Shown: piece by piece, positions 10,169 through 18,729 of the stretch | How positions within the stretch are numbered: the first letter of the stretch is position 1 | Layout of the letters: the number at the start of each line of letters is the position of its first letter | Assembly: GCA_016713645.1 (NCBI GenBank) | Contig: JADJOU010000020.1 | Span: forward strand, 1 to 64,000 | Length of the DNA: 64,000 bases | Source of the DNA: Bacteroidota bacterium | Lineage (GTDB): Bacteria > Bacteroidota > Bacteroidia > Chitinophagales > JADJOU01 | Direction of reading: 5' to 3' | Translations under genes and position numbers: made by a program | The notes under the pieces: generated by a model | The model's input: the letters and a program-made list of their open reading frames with translations, nothing else | Databases searched by the model: none | Told to the model about the DNA's origin: nothing

Positions 10169-11626
10169 CTAATTGCGCTCTTTTTTCTTAAATTGCTTTA
10201 CGAGCCGCTTAAAGAAATTCTGATAAGATTCAAAATTATAAATAGCGCTATCATTTTTTGCTTTGATAGTCAAAAACAATCCAAGTGGAACAAAAAGTAG
10301 CGTAGCCATCCACATGCCTTGTATCGTTGTCAATGATTTGCTCTCTGCCATTTTTTCTCCAATAATACCCGATACATGAAATATGATAAAGAAGATGACG
10401 GAGAAAAACATAGGCCAACCTAAGCCGCCCTTTCTTATGATTGCCCCGAGTGGAGCGCCAACAAAGAAAAGAACTAAGCATGCTATAGATAAGGTGAATT
10501 TGCGCTGCCGCTCAATATCATAGCTGACAAATTCATTGTGCTTATACTCAATTTCCTTTTCTGTGATATTCTGAAAACTCTTGATATTCCTTGCTTTGGC
10601 AAGGGTCAAGTCGAATAAATACGCCTTATCATTAGGCGTTAATTTTTGCAATGTATCATAAAATGAAAGCGATTTTTGAGTATTGGCAATGGGCTTGTAT
10701 TTAAAGAAATAGATACCCTCAGCATAGAATTTATTCAGAGCATCCATTTTCTCTTCTTTGCGCAAATTAATAGTATCTATATAGTGATTTAATTGTCTTA
10801 AATTCAACATCTGACGCAAATTCTTAAAATAATCATCTGAGCTCGTTTGTTTTTTGAATTGGGTTAAATCAAACCGCTTTTCCCATGTTTTGAAAGATGT
10901 TTTGTAAGATTCAAATTTCTCAGCAAATGCCAAATTGGTCTCTTTTTCTTTATATTGATTACCATCGTATAGCTTTAAAATTAAAGTCTTGTCGTCTTTT
11001 GTCTGATACAGTTCTCCTTTATCGGCTAAGAGCACATTGTCGTTTCCTTTATTCGAAGCGTGATCATAGATAATCACTCCTCTCATCGTTCCTTTCTCGT
11101 CCTCTGTTTTGCTATCGATCCGCATCGTAATTCCCTCAATACTTCTATTGAAAATTTTTGGTTTGATATTCAATGCTGGCTTGAGTCTCCTGACATCAAA
11201 CAAAAGTTTTTGCGCTTTGAGATTGGCAATAGGAAGAAGATTGTTTGAAAAGTAAAATGCCAATATACTGACCATAAAACTGAAAATGATCAAACTCCGC
11301 ATATATCTTAAGAGAGAGATGCCAGATGCTTTTGCGGCAGTGAGTTCAAAATTCTCCCCCATATTTCCAAATGTCATAATGCTACTCAATAGGACAGCCA
11401 GCGGGAGAGCAAGCGGAGCGAGAGATGCCGATTGATATAGCAGCAATTCTAAAATAACATCATTCGTTATTCCCTTGCCTATCAAATCATCGATATACTT
11501 CCATAAAAATTGCATGACCAATACAAAAAGGGATACGAAGAAGGTCAAAATAAAAGGTCCTATATATACTTTGGTTAAGTATATATCCAATTTCTTTGGC
11601 CCGAGATCCCTAATTGAAAATGACAT
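10169..11626 (-). CDS. LptF/LptG-family LPS export permease
   Basis: 485 residues, YjgP/YjgQ fold. A cytoplasmic N-terminus (LDIYLTKVYIGPFI) leads into three membrane spans up to about residue 130, with NFELTAAKASGISLLRYMR, the coupling region that contacts the LptB ATPase. A large periplasmic beta-jellyroll domain (about residues 135-370) follows, then three C-terminal spans (SIACLVLFFVGAPLGAII and after). The family extracts lipopolysaccharide from the inner membrane and feeds the Lpt bridge. In this phylum a single LptF/G-like protein often appears separately from lptB, as here. The gene is intact. Confidence 0.9.
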   Translation of the reverse strand: MSFSIRDLGPKKLDIYLTKVYIGPFILTFFVSLFVLVMQFLWKYIDDLIGKGITNDVILELLLYQSASLAPLALPLAVLLSSIMTFGNMGENFELTAAKASGISLLRYMRSLIIFSFMVSILAFYFSNNLLPIANLKAQKLLFDVRRLKPALNIKPKIFNRSIEGITMRIDSKTEDEKGTMRGVIIYDHASNKGNDNVLLADKGELYQTKDDKTLILKLYDGNQYKEKETNLAFAEKFESYKTSFKTWEKRFDLTQFKKQTSSDDYFKNLRQMLNLRQLNHYIDTINLRKEEKMDALNKFYAEGIYFFKYKPIANTQKSLSFYDTLQKLTPNDKAYLFDLTLAKARNIKSFQNITEKEIEYKHNEFVSYDIERQRKFTLSIACLVLFFVGAPLGAIIRKGGLGWPMFFSVIFFIIFHVSGIIGEKMAESKSLTTIQGMWMATLLFVPLGLFLTIKAKNDSAIYNFESYQNFFKRLVKQFKKKERN

Positions 11627-11648
11627 GTATGATTATGCTCTGTGTATG

Positions 11649-11656
11649 CAAATATA
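11649..11656 (-). promoter_or_regulatory. -7 box TATATTTG (minus strand) for the LptF/G gene
   Basis: The plus-strand CAAATATA is a perfect TAnnTTTG box read on the minus strand, 22 bases before the LptF/G start. No clear TTG is present at the -33 position. Confidence 0.5.
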
Positions 11657-11690
11657 GAATGCAAAAACGGAATTCTGAATTAATTTGATT

Positions 11691-12257
11691 TTAACAGAGA
11701 TTAAATTCAGATAAGGCTCGATGCAATCTACTCATGGGTAAACCCATGACATTATAATAACAACCCTCAATTCTAGTAATCCCAATCATGCCAATGTATT
11801 CTTGAATGGCATATGCACCAGCCTTGTCATAAGGACTGTATTCGTCTACGTAATAGGTAATTTCTTGCTCAGTCAATACCCTAAAATGCACATTTGTCAC
11901 TTCAGAAAAGCAATGCTGGCTGTGGTTAGAAGTTAAACATACCCCACTGATCACTTGATGCATTTTCCCGCTCAAGGCTTTTAAAATCTGTATCGCATCT
12001 GCTCGATCTCTTGGTTTACCCAAAACCTTGCCTTCCAATAGGACAATTGTATCCGAACTTATCAAAACTTCGTCAGGAGCTATATCTCCTTTAAATGCTG
12101 CTGCTTTGAGTTTTGCGAGATATACTGGAACATCTTCAACTGGGATTTCTGGCGGATAAATCTCCTCTATTGGCTTTAATCTAACCTCAAATGAATAGCC
12201 AATTTGTTGCAATAAATCGCGCCTTCTAGGTGATTGAGATGCGAGTATCAGTTTCAT
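11691..12257 (-). CDS. maf: Maf-family nucleoside triphosphate pyrophosphatase
   Basis: 188 residues, the full length for the family. The N-terminal signature LASQSPRRRDLL (residues 5-16), the catalytic region SSDTIVLLEGKVLGKP (from about residue 67) and the conserved YDKAGAYAIQ near residue 143 are all present. Maf proteins hydrolyse non-canonical or excess nucleotides (dTTP/UTP type) to monophosphates and are tied to housecleaning and septum regulation. The start overlaps the UbiA-family stop by 4 bases (ATGA), so the two are translationally coupled. The gene is intact. Confidence 0.92.
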   Translation of the reverse strand: MKLILASQSPRRRDLLQQIGYSFEVRLKPIEEIYPPEIPVEDVPVYLAKLKAAAFKGDIAPDEVLISSDTIVLLEGKVLGKPRDRADAIQILKALSGKMHQVISGVCLTSNHSQHCFSEVTNVHFRVLTEQEITYYVDEYSPYDKAGAYAIQEYIGMIGITRIEGCYYNVMGLPMSRLHRALSEFNLC

Positions 12258-13207
12258 GAATTCAAATGATTATTTAAATAATAAAATAAAGGCATGCTCA
12301 AAACGCCAAAAAACAAAGTGATTTTTAAACACAAACTCGCCTTGCGGTAATCAGATTTAGCTATTGAAAAATAGATATTGAGAAGTATGGGTATATTAAT
12401 AAACAAAATGATGATATATCCTATATGATAGAGGTGTTTTTCAAAGGAGAACAAGGTGATTGAATAGCCTAGAAAGGATAGGATGGCAATATTTAATACG
12501 AGTAAAAATATTTTGGCGTTTCGCTGTCCGAGAAATATGGGAAGTGTATTTGCTCCAAATCGAAAATCCCCTTCACTGTCTTCAAAATCCTTTACGATCT
12601 CTCTTGTCAAATTAATTAAAAAAGCAGAACCAGCGTAGGCCGCCATAGAATAAAATACGATAATGGTGATTTGTTTCATTTCATCATAGGCAACTAAATC
12701 AAATAGTCCCCGCTCAAATAGCCAAACCAAAATAATAGAAAATGCGCATAAAAAGGAGATGACGAGATTGCCAAATAAGGGAGTCTTTTTTAATTCAGCA
12801 CTGTAAAACCAAAGCAATACAATGGATAGAACAAATACACTGATCAATTGCTTTTGGTTGATGATATAGGATAAATATGCTCCGCAAGCCAAGCCAATTC
12901 CATTGAGTATATAGAATAAATTTTGAGCACCCTCTTCACTAATGGCTTTGCCCACAATGACCCGATTCGGCTTGAATTGTGTATCTAAATCCATGTCAAA
13001 AAAGTCATTGATCACATTGCCTGCCGCACCAATAAATGCAGTTGCCAAAATCAATAGAGTCAATTCTTTCGTTTGCAATGTCAATGGAAAGAAATTTGCA
13101 TCGAATGAGGGATAGATGATAAACCGATGGAAACACCATTGAGCAAGCGCAATCATGAGAATATTGGGCAAGCGAATGATTTTAAAAAAGGCAGAGATGA
13201 TATTCAT
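12254..13207 (-). CDS. UbiA-family prenyltransferase (geranylgeranylglycerol-phosphate geranylgeranyltransferase-like)
   Basis: 317 residues with eight or nine membrane spans. It has the two Asp-rich Mg-prenyl diphosphate motifs of the superfamily: NVINDFFDMDLD near residue 65 and REIVKDFEDSEGD near residue 205. The length and spacing fit the UbiA homologues in this phylum that are usually named after the archaeal digeranylgeranylglyceryl phosphate synthase. The true acceptor in Bacteroidota is uncertain. It lies upstream of maf and downstream of an aldehyde dehydrogenase. The neighbouring mevalonate genes could supply its prenyl donor (inference). Confidence 0.85.
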   Translation of the reverse strand: MNIISAFFKIIRLPNILMIALAQWCFHRFIIYPSFDANFFPLTLQTKELTLLILATAFIGAAGNVINDFFDMDLDTQFKPNRVIVGKAISEEGAQNLFYILNGIGLACGAYLSYIINQKQLISVFVLSIVLLWFYSAELKKTPLFGNLVISFLCAFSIILVWLFERGLFDLVAYDEMKQITIIVFYSMAAYAGSAFLINLTREIVKDFEDSEGDFRFGANTLPIFLGQRNAKIFLLVLNIAILSFLGYSITLFSFEKHLYHIGYIIILFINIPILLNIYFSIAKSDYRKASLCLKITLFFGVLSMPLFYYLNNHLNS

Positions 13208-13241
13208 ATTTGTTTCTTTTGAAATTGCAGTGCAAATAGAA

Positions 13242-13249
13242 CAAAAATA
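13242..13249 (-). promoter_or_regulatory. -7 box TATTTTTG (minus strand) for the UbiA-maf pair
   Basis: The plus-strand CAAAAATA is a perfect TAnnTTTG match on the minus strand, 35 bases before the UbiA-family start. The only nearby TTG (plus-strand CAA at 13263) is spaced too closely, at 13 bases. Confidence 0.4.
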
Positions 13250-13270
13250 GCGTCATTGCCCGCAAACTTT

Positions 13271-14672
13271 TTAGAACCACTTTAAAACAATGTCGATTAA
13301 TTTCTTTTTCCACGCCAGTTGATAGGGTGGAAAGAGCAGTTTTGTGACCGAAAAAGGACTGTATTGTCGAAGCACAGATCGTTGATTAGAGAACTCAATA
13401 AAGCCGAATTTCCCATTAGCACGACCCAATCCACTTGTATTGATACCTCCAAATGGTAAGTTGGGTTGAGTGAATTGAAGCATGATTTCATTGATGCATG
13501 TGCTCCCAGAGCTGGTATTATAGAGAAAGAAATCAATCTCTTTTTGGTCTTTGCTAAATATATAAGATGCGAGGGGCTTGTCCCTCTTTCTTAAATAGTT
13601 AATGGGATTTGATATTTCTTTGAACGAAATTATGGGTAGAATTGGTCCAAATATTTCTTCTTCTAAAATTGCGCTATCTGATGCGATATCTGTGAATATG
13701 GTTGGCGCGATATAATTTGAATCTAGATCCATTTCTCCTCCTGTATGCACCTGACAACCTTTTTCACTGCATCGAGGTAGAGTGATTGTATGCGCGCAAA
13801 ATGCTTGGCATTGACAATTCTACAGTAATCTTTGGATTGCTTTGGATCATCGCCATACATTTTTTTAATCGCTTCTTTGCATTGTTGTATGAATAGTTCT
13901 TGAACGCTTTCATGAACAAAAACAAAATCGGGCGCTATGCAGGTTTGACCATTATTGAGTAATTTAGCCCACATCACCTTCTCAGCAGCATTTGATATAT
14001 TTGCCGATTGTCCAATGATAACGGGGCTTTTTCCGCCTAATTCTAAGGTGATGCTCGTCAAATGTTCAGCAGCTGCTTTCATGACAACCTTGCCAATCAT
14101 GGGGCTCCCAGTAAAAAATATATGATCGAATTTTAATTTTAAAAGTGCAGTTGAAACTTCATGATCGCCTTCAATTACCGACACTTGGTCGCTGGAGAAT
14201 ACCTTAGAGAGGATTCTTTTTAAAAGGGCAGATGTATACGGCGTATACTCCGATGGCTTTATTATAACAGCATTGCCAGCTGCGATGGCATGCGCGAGCG
14301 GACTCATGACCAATAAAAAGGATAATTCCAGGGCGCGATTATTGCGCAGACGCCCTTGGGCTCATAGATAATTTCACTCGTTGTCCCCAAATAGGCTAGG
14401 GTTGCATCTACTTTAGTTGGATTCATCCATGACTCAAGGTGGGAGAGGATGTGTTTGATGGCGCGAATGGTCGGATAAATTTCCGTGAGCTTCGTCTCCT
14501 CGGAAGATTTTTGATAATCACTGTTGAGTGCTGATTCTATTTCGCTTGTGTGAAGTTGAATCTCGTGAAGCAATTTCTTAAGTTGCAATTTACGCTCTTT
14601 AAAGCCCATCTCTTTGAACTTTTGTTGACTATTTTTTTGTTCTTCGAAGTTGGAGAGAATATCTTGATGCAT
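13271..14672 (-). CDS. Aldehyde dehydrogenase (class 3-like), two frameshifts
   Basis: One gene in three fragments (14672-14304, 14313-13723, 13750-13271), about 467 residues. It has the cofactor motif APWNYP, substrate-site PSEYTP, general base Glu in LELGGKSP, catalytic Cys in NNGQTCIAPD, EEIFGPILP and LPFGGINTSGLG. The hydrophobic basic C-terminus resembles membrane-associated class 3 enzymes acting on fatty aldehydes. The first break is a missing A in a run of five near 14316 (restores PWNYPFLLVMSPLAHA). The second is a missing A near 13762 (restores KKGCQVHTGGEMD). Both are homopolymer errors in otherwise perfect sequence. The role, aldehyde to acid oxidation with NAD(P)+, follows from the family. 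Confidence 0.87.
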
Positions 14673-14692
14673 TCCTAATAGGATAATTGTTG

Positions 14693-14700
14693 CAAAGATA
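14693..14700 (-). promoter_or_regulatory. -7 box TATCTTTG (minus strand) for aldehyde dehydrogenase
   Basis: The plus-strand CAAAGATA is a perfect TAnnTTTG match on the minus strand, about 20 bases before the aldehyde dehydrogenase ATG. It faces the HMG-CoA reductase promoter, so this 134-base gap is a divergent promoter region. Confidence 0.45.
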
Positions 14701-14753
14701 GGTATTTCCTAGGCTTCACTTTTGCTTAGTTTTTAACATAGATTAAATAAAAA

Positions 14754-14786
14754 TTGAGGCGTTTTGGTATTAATGGTTTAATTTTG
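14754..14786 (+). promoter_or_regulatory. Promoter TTG-N22-TAATTTTG for the mevalonate genes
   Basis: TTG at 14754-14756 and a perfect -7 box TAATTTTG at 14779-14786 have a 22-base spacer. The predicted start of transcription is near 14793, giving a roughly 14-base leader to the ATG at 14807. Confidence 0.5.
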
Positions 14787-14806
14787 TGCATCTTAAACAA
14801 GAATAA

Positions 14807-16152
14807 ATGAAAGGCATTTCAGGTTTTTCTAAATTGTCAAAACTCGAAAAGATATCTTGGATAGCTAAAAACTTCCTTTATACAAGCCCTGTTGAAGTAA
14901 TCAATGAGTTTGCTTCATATTGGCACGACAATGTCGAGTCTCAAAAAGCAATTTGAAGGATTTAGTGAAAATACATTGACTAACTTCCATTTGCCTTTCG
15001 GGGTTGCTCCAAATTTCCTCATCAATGGCAAAGAATATTGTGTGCCGATGGTGACAGAAGAGAGCTCTGTGGTTGCCGCGGCATCTAATGCTGCCAAGTT
15101 TTGGATGGATCGAGGAGGAATCAAAACAACCGTTATTTCAACGACTAAGATCGGTCAAGTGCACTTTTTTTATAAAGGAGATAAGAATAAATTAATAGCC
15201 TATTTCTCTCAGCTGAAAGCAACCCTTTTAGAAGGAGTTAAAGCGCTTACAGCCAATATGGAAAAGCTAGGCGGAGGAATCACCTGGTCTTGAATTATTA
15301 GATTTTACCGCAAAAGAAAAAGATTATTACCAATTGAAAGTGAGTTTTGAAACTTGTGATTCAATGGGTGCCAATTTTATCAATTCAGTGCTCGAAGAAT
15401 TTGGACGATTGCTCAGAGAAGATATCAAAAACAACTCTTTATTTGCCAAGTCTGAACAGGAGATTGATGTGAATATGTGCATCTTGAGCAATTATACCCC
15501 AGATTGTCTTGTAAGAGCTGAAGTCTCTTGCCCTATTGAAGATTTGGGTTTTATCAACAATATTTCGGCTAAAGTGTTTGCCGATCGTTTTTGCAAATCC
15601 GTGAGAATTGCAAAAATTGATAGCTACCGCGCAACAACCCACAATAAAGGAATTCTCAATGGAATTGACTCTGTGGTCATTGCTACTGGGAATGATTTTC
15701 GAGCCGTTGAATCTTGCATCCATACCTCTGCGAGTAGAAATGGACAATATGAAAGTCTCTCCGAAGCTCATGTCAAAGATGGAATGTTCGTCTTTTCGCT
15801 GACGGTTCCTCTTGCTCTCGGAACTGTAGGTGGCTTGACAAAATTGCATCCATTGGCCAATAAATCACTTCAATTGTTGGGGAATCCATCGGCAGAAGAA
15901 TTAATGCAAATTGTTGCTGCTGTTGGTCTAGCTCAAAACTTCTCTGCTGTAAAATCACTCACGACAACTGGAATTCAGCAAGGTCATATGAAAATGCACC
16001 TGACCAATATTATTGCTGAATTAAATGCATCATTGGAGGAGGCTAACCAAATTGAAGCGTATTTCGAAAATAAAACTATCTCCGTCAGCGGTGTTCGTGC
16101 CTTCTTGGAAAAGTTGAGAAATGGCATCCAGCCCAATATTTCCATCGCATAA
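14807..16152 (+). CDS. mvaA: Class II HMG-CoA reductase (mevalonate pathway), two frameshifts
   Basis: One gene read in three frames (14807 to about 14945, then to 15293, then to 16152), about 448 residues. Class II hallmarks are visible: ENTLTNFHLPFGVAPNF, VPMVTEESSVVAAASN with the catalytic Glu, CDSMGANFIN (the DAMG-type site), TGNDFRAVES, ALGTVGG, and the catalytic His in GIQQGHMKMH. The first break is an extra A in the AAAAA run at 14943-14947 (restores VESQKQFEGF). The second is an extra base near 15286 (restores GGGITGLELLDF). The enzyme interconverts HMG-CoA and mevalonate. The GHMP kinase 14 bases downstream makes a biosynthetic mevalonate role likely, even though such proteins are often labelled degradative. 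Confidence 0.88.
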
Positions 16153-16166
16153 TTCTAGCTTGAAAT

Positions 16167-17087
16167 ATGCTCTATCCAACTCATAAAGCAAATGGGAAAT
16201 TGCTGCTCACTGCCGAGTATTTTGTTCTTGATGGTGCCAACGCAATCGCCCTCCCCACAAAATTTGGACAATCTCTTCAAGTTGAAATAAACAGTCAATC
16301 CAGTCCATTTATCCATTGGATTAGCTTAGATGCCCTTCAAAATAGTTGGTTGGATATTTCCCTCGATTTAAATCTTTCTGCTAATTCTTCAGATGAAATT
16401 AGCTGTAGATTGATTGACGTACTTAAAGTGTGTATCGAATTGAATCCTGTTAAACTAGACTTGACTAAATCCTATGTTTTTACAACTCAAATAGATTTTG
16501 ATCGCTCATGGGGATTGGGAACAAGTTCTACTTTAATTCGTTTATTGGCTGATTTTTTTGAAATTAATCCATATATTTTATTGGAAAGGACTTTTGGTGG
16601 ATCAGGTTATGACATTGCGTGTTCGAATATGCATGGTCCAATCGTATACAATAATAGAAACCCATATAACCCTGAGATTGTGCGTATTCATCTCAATAAA
16701 TCATATTTTGATGCAGTTTTTTTCGTTTATCTAGGCAATAAGCAGCATTCAAGAGATGGAATGAAACATTACCGATCGCTGATTATGGACAAATTGACCA
16801 TTATCCAAGATATAGAAGATATAAATAGACAAATATTGCAATCAGAAAAATTGTCAGAATTTGAAAAGGCAATTGAGGAGCATGAGCGTATTATTTCCAG
16901 CAATTTGCAAATTCCCAGATTGTCGGAGACCTTATTTAGGGATTATTGGGGCAGTGTAAAATCCCTCGGCGCTTGGGGAGGAGATTTCGTCTTGATGACC
17001 AATGACAGGCCAATAGATGAATTAAAACAATATTTAAAAAATAAACATATGAATGTTTGTTTTCCCTATCGAGAAATTATATATTGA
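16167..17087 (+). CDS. GYDIA-family GHMP kinase (mevalonate-pathway kinase candidate)
   Basis: 306 residues with the GHMP fold: N-terminal KLLLTAEYFVLDGANAIALP (GEY-like substrate motif), a phosphate-binding loop in SWGLGTSSTLI near residue 112, and the diagnostic GGSGYDIACSN near residue 145 that gives the GYDIA family its name. The late GHMP motif LGAWGGDFVLMT is present near residue 270. It sits 14 bases downstream of HMG-CoA reductase, so it probably phosphorylates mevalonate or phosphomevalonate. The exact substrate cannot be told from sequence. The gene is intact. Confidence 0.85.
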   Translation: MLYPTHKANGKLLLTAEYFVLDGANAIALPTKFGQSLQVEINSQSSPFIHWISLDALQNSWLDISLDLNLSANSSDEISCRLIDVLKVCIELNPVKLDLTKSYVFTTQIDFDRSWGLGTSSTLIRLLADFFEINPYILLERTFGGSGYDIACSNMHGPIVYNNRNPYNPEIVRIHLNKSYFDAVFFVYLGNKQHSRDGMKHYRSLIMDKLTIIQDIEDINRQILQSEKLSEFEKAIEEHERIISSNLQIPRLSETLFRDYWGSVKSLGAWGGDFVLMTNDRPIDELKQYLKNKHMNVCFPYREIIY

Positions 17088-17174
17088 TCATTTTTGCCTA
17101 ATACAGGCCCAATCCTGACACGTTTAGTCTTTTTTTGTTTTTTTAAAAATTGTTTCTGAGGCATTGTTTTTATC

Positions 17175-18282
17175 TTGTGGCGTATAAAATTCAAACCAAT
17201 TAAAGCGAAAAAAAAAATAGGATTTTTTGGTAGTATCATGACTCTTTGCTCTCTAGCTTTGAGTTTTGTGCTATTGCTATGTTGCGCCGCGCCATTTTTA
17301 TCGCCTATTTCATTTTGGGTTATATCGCTTTTTGGTTTTATCTTTCCCTATATCTATATCATCAATATAATTACCCTGATTTTTTTAATAAGGGCGCATA
17401 AGAAAGTCGTCTATCTTCATATCATCACATTGGCTATCGCTTCCTTCTTTTTAACACGAAATGTCGCATTTAATTTTGAAAAGAATCAGTCCGAAGGGCT
17501 TAAAGTGATGACATGGAATGTAAAGTGTTTTGATTTATACAATTGGAGTCATAATAAAGAGACCGCCGAGAAAATGATGAATTTGATTCGCAAAGAAAAT
17601 CCCGATATACTTTGTCTTCAAGAGTTTTATACTGATAGCAAAGAATACTTGAATCTAGAGTTTATACAAGAAGACTTGGGGTATAAATTTGTTCATTTTA
17701 AACAGACAACCGTGCTGAGAAATCGCGATCGATGGGGCATAGCAACTTTTTCTAAATATCCTATTGTACAAAGAGATTCATTGGAATTTGACAATTCAAA
17801 AAATAATGTCTGTATTATTTCTCATGTTAAAATTAAAGGGATAAGCTATCAAATTTTCAATGCGCATATGCAATCCCTGCATTTTGGATACCAGGATTAT
17901 GCCTATTTGGAGGATTTGAAAAAGATATTAACACGAATAATTGGCAAAATCTCAGTCTATTATAGACAAATTAAAGTTGGCTTATCTCAATAGGAGCAAT
18001 CAATCACTCATTATTTCTAAGGCAGTGCAAGAAACTGAAAATCCAATAGTATGTGGCGATTTTAATGATATTCCAATGTCTTATGCCTATCAGAATATTT
18101 CAAAAGGAATGCAAGATGCTTTTGTTGCTAAAGGACTCGGATTTTCTAAATCCATTGATTTATTCATTCCAAATTTGAGAATAGATTATATATTCACGTC
18201 TAATAAATTCAAGATAAATTCTTATAAAGTCATCAGTAAAAATTTAAGTGATCATTATCCGCTCATAATTAGTTTTAATTGA
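17175..18282 (+). CDS. Membrane-anchored endonuclease/exonuclease/phosphatase family protein, frameshifted
   Basis: One gene in two fragments, 17175-17993 and 17941-18282, about 368 residues. Three N-terminal membrane spans (about residues 20-95) precede an EEP domain: MTWNVKCFD (catalytic Asn), DILCLQEF (metal Glu), FNAHMQSL, CGDFNDIP (catalytic Asp/Asn) and the C-terminal SDHYPL with the general-base His. Reading across the join suggests one indel in the A-run near 17924 and another near 17960, giving KDINTNNWQNL then SIIDKLKLAYL. The start is a TTG at 17175; no ATG lies before the first span. The substrate (nucleic acid, lipid phosphate or other phosphodiester) is unknown. Confidence 0.8.
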
Positions 18283-18309
18283 TTTCTAGCGACTGTTAAA
18301 TAATATTAT

Positions 18310-18726
18310 ATGAATCAACATGTTAATTTTTCAATCAAAAAAGTAGCTATCACCATCTTTGCCGCCCTTTTGTTAAATAGCTGTGAAGTGAGAAATGATG
18401 TAACCTACCCAATCAGGATATGGGGAAAATGGAAAGTAGAGACAATGAGTTATAATAAAATTTATATCACAGAAGAATACAATTCATACATTTTCGAATT
18501 TAAAAGTTCTGACAGCTTGTTAATACATAATTCAACAGAGTTTGCCATTTTTAAGGAAACTCAAGAAATCAAGACAAATTACCTCTACATAAGTGGCTTT
18601 AAAGATTCAAAACTTGCTTTATTGAACAATGATTGGACGATACTTCAAAGAAGCAACAGCACATATGTTCTTGAAGCAAAAGACACGAATAATCTATTTA
18701 TTAACATGAGAATATATAAACTATAG
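18310..18726 (+). CDS. Putative lipoprotein (lipocalin-like), unknown function
   Basis: 138 residues. The signal ends in the lipobox LLNSCEV (Cys near residue 25). The mature part, starting near IWGKWKVETM, has alternating strands and resembles small lipocalin-type lipoproteins common in this phylum; that assignment is weak. It is followed 3 bases later by the gene for an exported 'AsnB'-type protein, so the two are probably co-transcribed. Confidence 0.6.
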   Translation: MNQHVNFSIKKVAITIFAALLLNSCEVRNDVTYPIRIWGKWKVETMSYNKIYITEEYNSYIFEFKSSDSLLIHNSTEFAIFKETQEIKTNYLYISGFKDSKLALLNNDWTILQRSNSTYVLEAKDTNNLFINMRIYKL

Positions 18727-18729
18727 TTT

